Positions 1 through 6,421 of a DNA stretch of 8,905 bases are shown here, piece by piece. The DNA lies in contig JBNMKN010000079.1 of NCBI GenBank assembly GCA_050874365.1, positions 1-8,905 of the forward strand, given 5' to 3'. A model generated the notes under the pieces. The model ran no database searches. It was not told where the DNA came from and worked only from the letters and a program-made list of their open reading frames with translations. Numbering within the stretch: the first letter of the stretch is position 1; each line of letters begins with the position of its first letter. The position numbers and the translations under genes are program-made. The DNA is from Eshraghiella sp050874365. GTDB taxonomy: Bacteria > Bacillota > Clostridia > Lachnospirales > Lachnospiraceae.

Positions 1-42
1 GCCGTAAGATGTGCTAAAGTTTATGCAATGGAAGAGGACTAA
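1..42 (+). CDS. 3' end of an upstream gene (partial, unidentified)
   Basis: Frame 1 is open from the window edge and ends with TAA at 40-42, giving the C-terminal residues AVRCAKVYAMEED. The other two plus frames hit stops almost at once. The TAA shares its last A with the ATG of the next gene (TAATG), the usual sign of translational coupling in an operon, and the GAAGAGG inside this tail serves as the next gene's ribosome site. Thirteen residues are too few to name the product. That it is a real gene end is inferred from the open frame and the overlap. Confidence 0.5.
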   Translation, partial: AVRCAKVYAMEED

Positions 43-707
43 TGGAAAGATATATTGATTTTGATGAAGAGACAGACGGAAAAAGATATTCCGGTAAGGA
101 TATGGCGAGACTTGGATGTAATGACTGTAACGGCTGCCATAAATGCTGTACGGGCATGGGTAAATCCATTGTCCTTGATCCATACGACATATATTTGTTA
201 AAAAAGTGCCTTAAAAGGGAATTTAACGAGCTTATCAATTCTGTTATTGAGCTTTCGGTCACGGATAATCTTATTCTTCCAAATCTCCTGCTTACGGGAG
301 AGGATGAGCACTGTACCCTTCTTGACGATAACGGAAGATGCAGTATCCATGAATCAAGACCCGGCTTCTGCCGTATGTTTCCCCTCGGCAGAATATATGA
401 AAACGGCACTTTCAGTTATTTTTTACAGACTAAGGAATGTCATAATAATAAGACCAAAGTTAAGATTGACAAGTGGATTGGGGTAAAAGATTTTGAAAAA
501 TACGAGAAGTTTGTTAATGACTGGCACTATTTTCTTAAGAACATGGACAAAATAATAAGCAAGGATGAGTCCATGAAGAAAAATGCGGTAATAGTTATTT
601 TAAAAATATTCTATTGGGAACTGCCCGTGGAAAAAGATTTTTACGAAGAGTTTTATGCGAGATTAGATAAAATTAACAACATAATTAACGGAGATGATTC
701 TATTTGA
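42..707 (+). CDS. YkgJ-family cysteine-cluster protein (putative Zn/Fe-binding)
   Basis: This 221-residue soluble protein has the YkgJ/CxxCxxCC cysteine-cluster layout. An N-terminal group contains C26, C29, C32, C35 and C36 (CNDCNGCHKCC) and is followed by the family's LDPYD segment. A second group contains C91, C100 and C110 in a C-x8-C-SIHESRPGFC-RMFPLG arrangement, and C133 comes later. The family is thought to bind zinc or an iron-sulfur cluster; its biochemical role is not settled, so no reaction is assigned. The C-terminal third (about 140-221) is rich in lysine and aromatic residues and has no motif I recognise. The start is fixed by GAAGAGG a few bases upstream and by the TAATG junction. 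The gene overlaps cardiolipin synthase by 4 bases, so the two are probably cotranscribed. Family assignment is firm, function unknown. Confidence 0.85.
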   Translation: MERYIDFDEETDGKRYSGKDMARLGCNDCNGCHKCCTGMGKSIVLDPYDIYLLKKCLKREFNELINSVIELSVTDNLILPNLLLTGEDEHCTLLDDNGRCSIHESRPGFCRMFPLGRIYENGTFSYFLQTKECHNNKTKVKIDKWIGVKDFEKYEKFVNDWHYFLKNMDKIISKDESMKKNAVIVILKIFYWELPVEKDFYEEFYARLDKINNIINGDDSI

Positions 708-2230
708 AGAGACTGTTTTCACCTAAAAAATTAAGAATACTTTTTCTTGCGCTTGCTGTTGTCATTCAGGCAGCTGTTATTGTAATTCCCTATATATTCC
801 TCAAGGATTATATAGTACATTTTAACGGTGTGTTCCGTCTGGTGTCGGTATTTGTGGTTCTTTATATCCTTAAATCGGACATCAACCCTGTATACAAAAT
901 CCCTTGGATTGTACTGCTTTTAGCACTTCCTGTATTTGGCGGTGTGCTTTATATCATATACGGACGTCTCCATTTCAGCAAAAAGGATATAATGACATTT
1001 GTAAATGTTGATAACAAATGTAAAGAAGCGTTGGCATTGCGGCCTACCGCAAATGACAAGCTTGAAAAAGAAGCACCTTTAATATATCCGCAGGCAAAGT
1101 ATCTTCTTGACTATGCCCTTGCTCCCACATATAACAACACGGAGACAACATATTTTCCGCTTGGCGATGATATGTTTCCTGTTATGCTCAGTGAGCTTAA
1201 TAAAGCCGAGAAGTTTATTTTTATGGAATATTTTATCATAGAAGACGGGCTTATGTTGAACAGTATTCTTGATATTCTTAAGGAAAAAGCGTCAAGAGGC
1301 GTGGATGTAAGGTTTATGTATGACAGTCTCGGAAGCATAGCCAAGGCTCCTTTGGATATTGTGCGTGATTTAAGGAAAGCAGGCATAAGATGTTTTGAAT
1401 TTAACACCTTCAGAAGCATACTTGACAACAGATATAATAACAGGGACCACAGAAAAATATGTGTAATTGACGGTAATGTGGGATTTACCGGCGGTGTCAA
1501 CCTTGCCGATGAATATATCAACGTAAAAACCGTTTACGGTCACTGGAAAGATACCGCAATAATGATTAAAGGTGATGCAGTATGGAGCCTTACCAATATG
1601 TTCCTTACTCTCTGGGACGGTATTAACAAATGTGATGAAGATTTTAGAAAATATCTGCCTGATATCAATGTGAAAGCTGATAACGGATATGTCGTTCCTT
1701 ACACCGATTTTCCGATAGACAGCGAAACTGTTGGGAAAAACGTATATCTTAATATGATTAACAGAGCCAACAGATATATATACATTATGACGCCGTATCT
1801 AATTCTTGATAATACAATGGCAACTTCCTTATGTGACGCAGCCAAATCGGGAATAGACGTAAGGCTTATAACACCGGGAATTGCGGATAAGAAGCTGGTT
1901 AATCTTCTTACCAAGTCATACTACGACAAATTAATTGAAGCCGGGGTAAAAATATACGAATATACTCCGGGTTTTGTGCACGCGAAAATATTTGTATCCG
2001 ATGACGAAACTGCGGTTGTGGGAACAATTAACCTTGACTACAGAAGCCTTGCACATCATTTTGAAAATGCAATATGGATGTATAAGACAGACGTTGTAGC
2101 CGATATCAAAAAAGATTTTCTTGAGACACAGGAAAAGTGTGAGCGCATAACCCTTGAAAAGTGCATGAAAAAGAGTTTTGCAAAGATAGTATTTCTGCCG
2201 ATTTTAAGATTATTTTCACCAATGCTTTAA
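704..2230 (+). CDS. cls: cardiolipin synthase (phospholipase D superfamily)
   Basis: This membrane enzyme condenses phosphatidylglycerol molecules (or a related phospholipid pair) to cardiolipin at the cytoplasmic membrane. The 508-residue length is typical of bacterial Cls. The N terminus has hydrophobic segments at about 10-33, 43-56 and 66-86 (the PLD-nuclease N-terminal region). Two catalytic HxKxxxxD motifs follow: H249-K251-D256 (HRKICVID) and H426-K428-D433 (HAKIFVSD). Each sits in its usual context, with FTGGVNLADEY after the first and VVGTINLDYRSL after the second, so both half-sites look intact. The start is TTG at 704-706, with GGAG 10 bases upstream (690-693). It overlaps the TGA of the preceding gene (TTGA), which points to coupled translation and modest expression. 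The next in-frame ATG lies far inside the protein. There is no clear terminator directly after the stop. Confidence 0.93.
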   Translation: MKRLFSPKKLRILFLALAVVIQAAVIVIPYIFLKDYIVHFNGVFRLVSVFVVLYILKSDINPVYKIPWIVLLLALPVFGGVLYIIYGRLHFSKKDIMTFVNVDNKCKEALALRPTANDKLEKEAPLIYPQAKYLLDYALAPTYNNTETTYFPLGDDMFPVMLSELNKAEKFIFMEYFIIEDGLMLNSILDILKEKASRGVDVRFMYDSLGSIAKAPLDIVRDLRKAGIRCFEFNTFRSILDNRYNNRDHRKICVIDGNVGFTGGVNLADEYINVKTVYGHWKDTAIMIKGDAVWSLTNMFLTLWDGINKCDEDFRKYLPDINVKADNGYVVPYTDFPIDSETVGKNVYLNMINRANRYIYIMTPYLILDNTMATSLCDAAKSGIDVRLITPGIADKKLVNLLTKSYYDKLIEAGVKIYEYTPGFVHAKIFVSDDETAVVGTINLDYRSLAHHFENAIWMYKTDVVADIKKDFLETQEKCERITLEKCMKKSFAKIVFLPILRLFSPML

Positions 2231-2237
2231 TTAGGTA

Positions 2238-2266
2238 TTGACAACTAATATGAGTTAGTATATACT
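2238..2266 (+). promoter_or_regulatory. consensus sigma-A promoter for the Cys-rich mini-gene
   Basis: TTGACA at 2238-2243 and TATACT at 2261-2266 are separated by exactly 17 bp. The promoter starts 7 bases after the cardiolipin synthase stop and points at the 49-codon gene at 2303, predicting a leader of about 30 bases. Such a near-perfect promoter would be strong unless repressed, which fits the palindrome lying over its -10 box. Confidence 0.8.
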
Positions 2267-2269
2267 AAC
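2244..2269 (+). promoter_or_regulatory. palindromic operator (two overlapping dyads) over the -10 box
   Basis: GTTAGTATATACTAAC (2254-2269) is a perfect 16-bp palindrome that contains the -10 hexamer. A further ACTAA at 2244-2248 pairs with TTAGT at 2255-2259, making a second dyad whose centre lies 10 bp, one helical turn, from the first. A repressor bound here would block RNA polymerase. The TTAG/CTAA half-sites and the overlapping dyads resemble sites of DtxR/MntR-type metalloregulators, and the gene served is iron-transport associated. The regulator's identity is inference; a MarR-type repressor is an alternative. Confidence 0.6.
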
Positions 2270-2302
2270 CAATGCAAAGGGAAAGAAAGGCAGGCGTTTA
2301 TT

Positions 2303-2452
2303 ATGATGAAAATAATAAGCTCAGTTATAGTTGGTATTATTCTTTTAGCAATAGTTTTTCTTGTGGTAAGGAGTATGGTCAAGGATAAGAAAGCAGGTAA
2401 GGGTATTTGTGGCGGTGATTGCAGTGCATGCAAGGGTTGCCATTGTAAATAA
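2303..2452 (+). CDS. FeoB-associated Cys-rich membrane protein (49 aa)
   Basis: The product is a 49-residue single-span membrane peptide. It has a short start (MMKIIS), one hydrophobic helix at about 4-24, a basic stretch (RSMVKDKKAGKGK-like, about 23-34) and a cysteine-rich tail with C36, C40, C43, C46 and C48 (GGDCSACKGCHCK). This is the pattern of the FeoB-associated Cys-rich family, usually encoded next to the ferrous iron transporter gene feoB in Clostridia and presumed to handle iron at the membrane; its biochemical role is not established. No feoA or feoB is visible here, so this is a stand-alone copy with its own promoter and operator. ATG codons lie at 2303 and 2306; AGG at 2292-2294 suits either. 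Sequence downstream runs into the terminator at 2511-2544. Identification rests on the cysteine spacing, helix and length. Confidence 0.82.
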   Translation: MMKIISSVIVGIILLAIVFLVVRSMVKDKKAGKGICGGDCSACKGCHCK

Positions 2453-2510
2453 TATGTTTATAAGACGAAATTCGTATGCCATAAATAGAAAGTAATGCAA
2501 GCTTTCTAAG

Positions 2511-2544
2511 AAGTTCCGGATATCTGATGTCCGGAACTTTTTTT
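2511..2544 (+). terminator. intrinsic terminator after the Cys-rich mini-gene
   Basis: AAGTTCCGGA (2511-2520) pairs perfectly with TCCGGAACTT (2530-2539) around a 9-base loop, and a run of seven T covers 2538-2544. It lies 58 bases after the mini-gene stop and just before the next promoter. As no terminator is visible after cardiolipin synthase, it may also end read-through transcripts from there. Confidence 0.9.
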
Positions 2545-2571
2545 GTATAATTGAAAAGAATATGATAGAAT
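2543..2571 (+). promoter_or_regulatory. sigma-A promoter of the GreA-like/radical SAM/SecB-like/CDF operon
   Basis: TTGTAT (2543-2548) and TAGAAT (2566-2571) are 17 bp apart, and TGA directly before the -10 gives an extended -10 (TGN). The -35 box begins in the T-run of the preceding terminator. The predicted start, near 2578, leaves a very short leader of about 17 bases before the ATG at 2595. Confidence 0.65.
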
Positions 2572-2594
2572 ACAGATAATTGTGGAGGTGCAAT

Positions 2595-3095
2595 ATGTTT
2601 GATGAATTGACTGAAAATGATATTAAAAAAATGCAGGAAGAGATTGAATACAGAAAAGTTGTTTTAAGAAAAGAACTGCTTGAACATGTAAAAGAGGCAA
2701 GGGCACACGGCGATTTAAGCGAAAACTTTGAATACCATGCAGCCAAAAAAGAAAAGAACCGTAATGAGAGCAGAATAAGATATCTTGAAAAAATGATTAA
2801 GACAGCAAGCGTTATAAGTGATGAATCCGCAGATGATGAGGTGGGACTCAATAATAAAGTGGAGCTTTATTTTGAGGATGATGACGAGACTGAGACCTTT
2901 AAGATTGTAACAACGGTAAGAGGAAATTCCCTTAACGGACTTATAAGCAATGAATCACCTATAGGCAAGGCTGTCCTTTCCCATAAAGTAGGTGACAGGG
3001 TGTTTGTAGAAGTGTCACCCGGCAACGGTTATTATGTGGTAATTAAGTCCATTGACAAAGATACGGATGACAATGACACTCTCAGGAGCTTCTGA
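2595..3095 (+). CDS. greA: GreA/GreB-family transcription elongation factor
   Basis: Gre factors enter the RNA polymerase secondary channel and stimulate cleavage of backtracked RNA. This 166-residue protein has the two expected parts. The N-terminal coiled coil (about 5-75) carries the tip signature HGDLSENFEYHAAKKEK, with the acidic tip residues D40 and E43. The C-terminal FKBP-like domain (about 90-160) includes ISNESPIGKAVLSHKVGD, which matches the family's conserved SPIGxALxGxxxGD block. The start was set at ATG 2595 because GGAGG lies 6 bases before it (2584-2588); the in-frame TTG at 2580 would place the ribosome site inside the gene. It is the first gene of an operon, with three bases to the next start. 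Clostridia often carry more than one Gre-type protein, so it may be a paralogue of the main GreA; the symbol is by family only. Confidence 0.85.
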   Translation: MFDELTENDIKKMQEEIEYRKVVLRKELLEHVKEARAHGDLSENFEYHAAKKEKNRNESRIRYLEKMIKTASVISDESADDEVGLNNKVELYFEDDDETETFKIVTTVRGNSLNGLISNESPIGKAVLSHKVGDRVFVEVSPGNGYYVVIKSIDKDTDDNDTLRSF

Positions 3096-3098
3096 TAT

Positions 3099-4808
3099 AT
3101 GAATAAATTTTTACTTGTAGCCATTAATTCCAAATATATACATTCCAATCTGGCGGTGTACTGTTTAAAAGCAGCTACGGCTTATTCGGATAAAGTATGT
3201 ATCAAGGAGTTTACAATCAATAACCAGCTTGAGGATATTTTGAAAAATATATATCTGGAAAAACCTGATGTTATCGGAATATCCTGTTATATCTGGAATA
3301 TAAATTATGTCAGAGAGCTTTTGCCGGAACTTAATAAGGTGCTTCCCGGTGTTAAAATCTGGCTTGGAGGTCCTGAAGTCAGTTATAATACGGAAGAGTA
3401 TGTCGGCAGGTATGAAAATGTTGCCGGTGTAATAAAAGGCGAGGGTGAAGCTATTTTTAAAGAACTGATGGATTGTTATATGGAGGGCAGGGAAAAAGAC
3501 ATTCCTTCGATTCCCGGAATAACAACTGTTTCTGACGGAAAAATTATCGATAACCCATGTACGCTTGTGTATGATATGAGTGACTCCGTTATGCCTTATT
3601 ATGCGGCCGGATATAAAGAAGAGGATTACAAAAATAAAATAATATATTACGAAAGCTCAAGAGGCTGTCCGTTTTCCTGCAGTTATTGTCTTTCTTCCGT
3701 AGACAAACATCTGCGGTTCAGGAATACGGAGCTTGTACTTTCCGATTTGAAAGTGTTTCTTGACAACAAGGTTGCACTTGTTAAATTTGTTGACAGGACT
3801 TTTAACTGTAACAGGGAACACTCAAGAAAAATATTAAGATTTATAAGAGACAACGATAACGGGATAACCTCATTTCATTTTGAGATTGCTGCCGATATCC
3901 TTGAAGACGAAGATATCAGGATTATGAACAGCTTAAGACCGGGACTTATACAGCTTGAAATAGGTGTGCAGTCCACTAATCAGGACACCATTAAAGCAAT
4001 TCACAGGGTAATGAACCTTGATAAGTTAAGGAATAACGTAAGCGCAATAAGAAAAATGCAGAATATCCATATGCATCTTGATTTGATAGCGGGACTTCCT
4101 TACGAAGACTTAAAAAGCTTCAGAAAATCTTTTAACGATATATATGATATGAAGCCTGATAATTTACAGCTTGGATTTTTAAAGCTTTTACACGGCTCGT
4201 TAATGCGTGAAGAAAAAGATAAATATGGCATAGTTGCAAGGGATATACCGCCTTACGAGGTGCTTTATACAAAATATCTTTCTTATGATGATATTTTAAA
4301 GCTAAAACAGGTGGAAAAAGTTCTTGATATGTATTATAATAGCAATATGTTTGTGTTGTCGGTCAGATATCTGTCTGGCAATTTTGATGACAGCTTTGCC
4401 ATGTATGAAATGCTTTCGGTATATTTTGAAAAAAGATACAGCGACGGAAGCCTTCCGTCAAGAAACGGTAAATTTGAACTGCTTTATGATTTTGCCGGGG
4501 ATTATCTTAATGAACACGATATGACGGTGTTTGGCGAGATGCTAAGATTTGATATGTACTTAAGGGACAATGTGAAATCCCTGCCTGAGTGTTTTTCTTT
4601 TAACAAAGATGAAGCGTTACGGGCTAAGAAATATTCGGGAGAACATAAGCTTACCAAGGCAGAGCATATAGAGATTTTTAAAATTAACCCTGTTGAATAC
4701 CGGGATAATGGCAATGTGGTATGTGGCGATACCGTAATTTATTTTGATTATCTTATAAGAGATTATGACAACAATGCCACAATTAAGATATTGGAGGAAA
4801 CAAAATGA
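3099..4808 (+). CDS. B12-binding-like radical SAM protein, DUF4080 type
   Basis: This 569-residue protein begins with a Rossmann-like cobalamin-binding-type domain (about 1-130) that has LGGPEVS at 89-95. It has KYIHSNLA near 12-19 but no classical DxHxxG cobalamin-histidine motif that I can see. A radical SAM core follows (about 180-400) with the cluster motif C190-x3-C194-x2-C197 (GCPFSCSYC), later E-x-GVQS (EIGVQS) and HLDLIAGLPYED, typical of this class. The C-terminal 170 residues match the layout of DUF4080 proteins, common in Clostridia and without a known substrate. It should bind a [4Fe-4S] cluster and S-adenosylmethionine and act in the cytosol; the product is unknown. AGGAG sits 10 bases before the ATG. 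The stop overlaps the next gene (ATGA), so translation of the two is coupled. Confidence 0.85.
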   Translation: MNKFLLVAINSKYIHSNLAVYCLKAATAYSDKVCIKEFTINNQLEDILKNIYLEKPDVIGISCYIWNINYVRELLPELNKVLPGVKIWLGGPEVSYNTEEYVGRYENVAGVIKGEGEAIFKELMDCYMEGREKDIPSIPGITTVSDGKIIDNPCTLVYDMSDSVMPYYAAGYKEEDYKNKIIYYESSRGCPFSCSYCLSSVDKHLRFRNTELVLSDLKVFLDNKVALVKFVDRTFNCNREHSRKILRFIRDNDNGITSFHFEIAADILEDEDIRIMNSLRPGLIQLEIGVQSTNQDTIKAIHRVMNLDKLRNNVSAIRKMQNIHMHLDLIAGLPYEDLKSFRKSFNDIYDMKPDNLQLGFLKLLHGSLMREEKDKYGIVARDIPPYEVLYTKYLSYDDILKLKQVEKVLDMYYNSNMFVLSVRYLSGNFDDSFAMYEMLSVYFEKRYSDGSLPSRNGKFELLYDFAGDYLNEHDMTVFGEMLRFDMYLRDNVKSLPECFSFNKDEALRAKKYSGEHKLTKAEHIEIFKINPVEYRDNGNVVCGDTVIYFDYLIRDYDNNATIKILEETK

Positions 4809-5221
4809 AAAACGTAACAGTAACTATTAATCCAACAGAGATAAGATCACTTTCTTATACTAACAATTTTACTATGAAGCCGGGTGAGAAGATAGCGCTT
4901 AATGTTAAGTCAGAAGCCGCAATTAAGCCTAACACAACCAATCCGGTAGCTGCACTTGTTGCAATTAAGGTTGAAGTAACAGACCCTAACCAGTGCATAC
5001 ATATGGTAATTGAGACAATTACAGGTGTTACCGTAAGTACGTTTATTGATGATATTGAACAGTACATTAAGGATAATTATATGTCTGTTATCCTTATGTC
5101 AGCCAACGAAAAGATTCGTTCTGTAAGTGCTCTTATCGGAGTGCCTATAAGAATACCTAATCCAAGATTTGGAACAACACCTATGGTAGAAAAGGATGAA
5201 TCTGACATCCTGCCACAGTAA
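4805..5221 (+). CDS. small SecB-like protein (putative export chaperone fold)
   Basis: This is a 138-residue soluble protein with no signal peptide or membrane helix. Its order of elements looks like SecB. Several amphipathic beta strands come first (about 2-20, 29-40, 46-60, 63-77), with the strand pattern VAIKVEV and IETITGVTV. A helix with YIKDNYMSVILMSANEKIRS (about 87-106) follows, then SALIGVPIRIPNPRFG (about 107-122). The last part matches the SecB ending in which a helix is followed by a Gly-Pro-Pro-rich turn and a short 'LPPxNF' strand, here reduced to IPNPRF. The assignment rests on reading this pattern by eye, so another small beta/alpha family is possible. GGAGG (4793-4797) precedes the ATG and the gene overlaps the radical SAM stop by 4 bases. 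Lysine is encoded by AAG 8 of 9 times, unlike its neighbours, which hints at high expression. Confidence 0.55.
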   Translation: MKNVTVTINPTEIRSLSYTNNFTMKPGEKIALNVKSEAAIKPNTTNPVAALVAIKVEVTDPNQCIHMVIETITGVTVSTFIDDIEQYIKDNYMSVILMSANEKIRSVSALIGVPIRIPNPRFGTTPMVEKDESDILPQ

Positions 5222-5233
5222 GGGAGAATTTAT

Positions 5234-6421
5234 ATGATAAGTTTTTTATCCAGATTGTTTATTAAGGATAGAACTAATTACAATGATTCCACAGTCAGAA
5301 AAAAGTATGGCACATTAACCGGTATAACGGGCATATTTCTTAATATATGCCTGTTTGCCGGTAAATTTATAGCCGGAATTATAACAGGGGCGATTTCCAT
5401 AACGGCAGATGCTTTTAATAACCTGTCGGACGCAGGCTCATCTTTTGTTACCCTTATGGGCTTCAGGCTTGCGTATAAAGAACCTGACAGAGGACATCCG
5501 TACGGACATGGCAGAATGGAATATATCTCAGGTTTTATCGTTTCAATAATGATAATTCTTATGGGATTTGAACTTGGAAAGTCGTCTTTTGAAAGAATTG
5601 TTAATCCAAAAGACATTGAGACCGGGACGTTATCCATAGTTGTCCTGACAGTTTCCATTATGGTTAAAGTATACATGAATTTTTATAACAGGTATTACGG
5701 AAAACTCCTGAATTCTGCGTCAATGAAAGCAACCGCCACAGACTCTTTAAGTGACAGTGTTGCCACATCGGTGGTACTTATTTCGGTAATTATTGCAAAG
5801 ATTACAGGCGTCAGCGTGGATGGTTATGTAGGTATGGCTGTTTCGTTATTTATTCTTTTTGCGGGAATTAAGTCGGTTAAAGACACAATTGACCCATTGC
5901 TCGGACAGCCGCCTGAACAGGAATTTGTCAACAAAATATATAAGATAGCCAATTCCTATGACCAGATAGTGGGAATACATGACCTTATAGTACATGATTA
6001 CGGTCCGGCAAGAAGAATGATATCCTTTCACGGAGAAGTGCCTGAGGACGGTAATATCAATGAGCTTCATGAAGTGATTGACAAGTGTGAAAGACAGATA
6101 AGAAAAGAACTTGGCTGTGAGACCATAATACATATGGACCCCATCGCAGTTAATGATGAAAAGGTTAATAACCTTAAATCAATCCTTGTTAAAAAGATAA
6201 GGGATTATAATCCTGATATTACGATTCATGATTTCAGGGTGGTTGACGGGCCTAACAGGCAGAATGTTATTTTTGATGCCGTTGTTCCTATGGAATGTAA
6301 AGACAAATTGGCAGATGTGGAAAAGAAACTTGAAGCATTTGTAAGGGAACTGCCCGGCAACTGTTACGGAGTTATCGATATTGACAGGCAGTTCATTAAT
6401 TTTGATGGCGTCAATCAATAA
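5234..6421 (+). CDS. cation diffusion facilitator exporter, probably Mn2+
   Basis: A metal-proton antiporter of the plasma membrane, 395 residues, with six membrane segments (roughly 31-52, 53-78, 97-116, 131-150, 165-190, 193-214). The transport site reads N62-x3-D66 in helix 2 (NNLSD) and D170-x3-D174 in helix 5 (DSLSD). This N/D/D/D set is that of manganese CDFs such as MntE, whereas zinc exporters have His in helix 5. HPYGHGRMEY (88-97) is the usual loop after helix 2. CDFs are normally about 300 residues; the extra length is a second cytoplasmic domain. IHD (248) and IHD (331), ISFHGEVP (263) and VIFDAVVP (345), and IIHMDP (298) and VIDIDR (380) repeat at about 82 residues, so the dimerisation domain is duplicated. 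GGGAG lies 7 bases before the ATG. It is the last gene of the operon, overlaps the convergent lyase gene by 11 bases, and its terminator lies at 6461-6493. Confidence 0.88.
   Translation: MISFLSRLFIKDRTNYNDSTVRKKYGTLTGITGIFLNICLFAGKFIAGIITGAISITADAFNNLSDAGSSFVTLMGFRLAYKEPDRGHPYGHGRMEYISGFIVSIMIILMGFELGKSSFERIVNPKDIETGTLSIVVLTVSIMVKVYMNFYNRYYGKLLNSASMKATATDSLSDSVATSVVLISVIIAKITGVSVDGYVGMAVSLFILFAGIKSVKDTIDPLLGQPPEQEFVNKIYKIANSYDQIVGIHDLIVHDYGPARRMISFHGEVPEDGNINELHEVIDKCERQIRKELGCETIIHMDPIAVNDEKVNNLKSILVKKIRDYNPDITIHDFRVVDGPNRQNVIFDAVVPMECKDKLADVEKKLEAFVRELPGNCYGVIDIDRQFINFDGVNQ

Noticed and set aside
1111..1521. 136-codon open frame on the minus strand within cardiolipin synthase
   Set aside because: It lies wholly opposite the conserved PLD coding region, has a low-complexity Ser/Leu/Ile-rich translation and no family signal, so it is a shadow frame.
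2465..2475. ACGAA-A-TTCGT palindrome after the Cys-rich mini-gene
   Set aside because: Short arms, no promoter nearby and no T-run; it is too weak to call an operator or terminator.
2487..2507. AGAAAG/CTTTCT hairpin before the terminator at 2511
   Set aside because: A six-base AT-rich stem with a nine-base loop and no T-run is likely to be chance; it may only add structure to the 3' end.
2580..2594. TTG at 2580 as the start of the Gre gene
   Set aside because: The GGAGG ribosome site (2584-2588) lies inside this extension and is well spaced for ATG 2595, whose product also matches the family's N terminus.
2345..2851. 168-codon open frame on the minus strand across the terminator and the Gre gene
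   Set aside because: It runs through the intrinsic terminator, the promoter and two recognised plus-strand genes, and its product is Ser/Phe/Leu-rich without motifs.
6347..6394. GAACTGCC/GGCAGTTC inverted repeat in the end of the exporter gene
   Set aside because: The loop is 32 bases, it lies in coding sequence, and neither strand has a T-run, so I did not call it the missing terminator of the minus operon.
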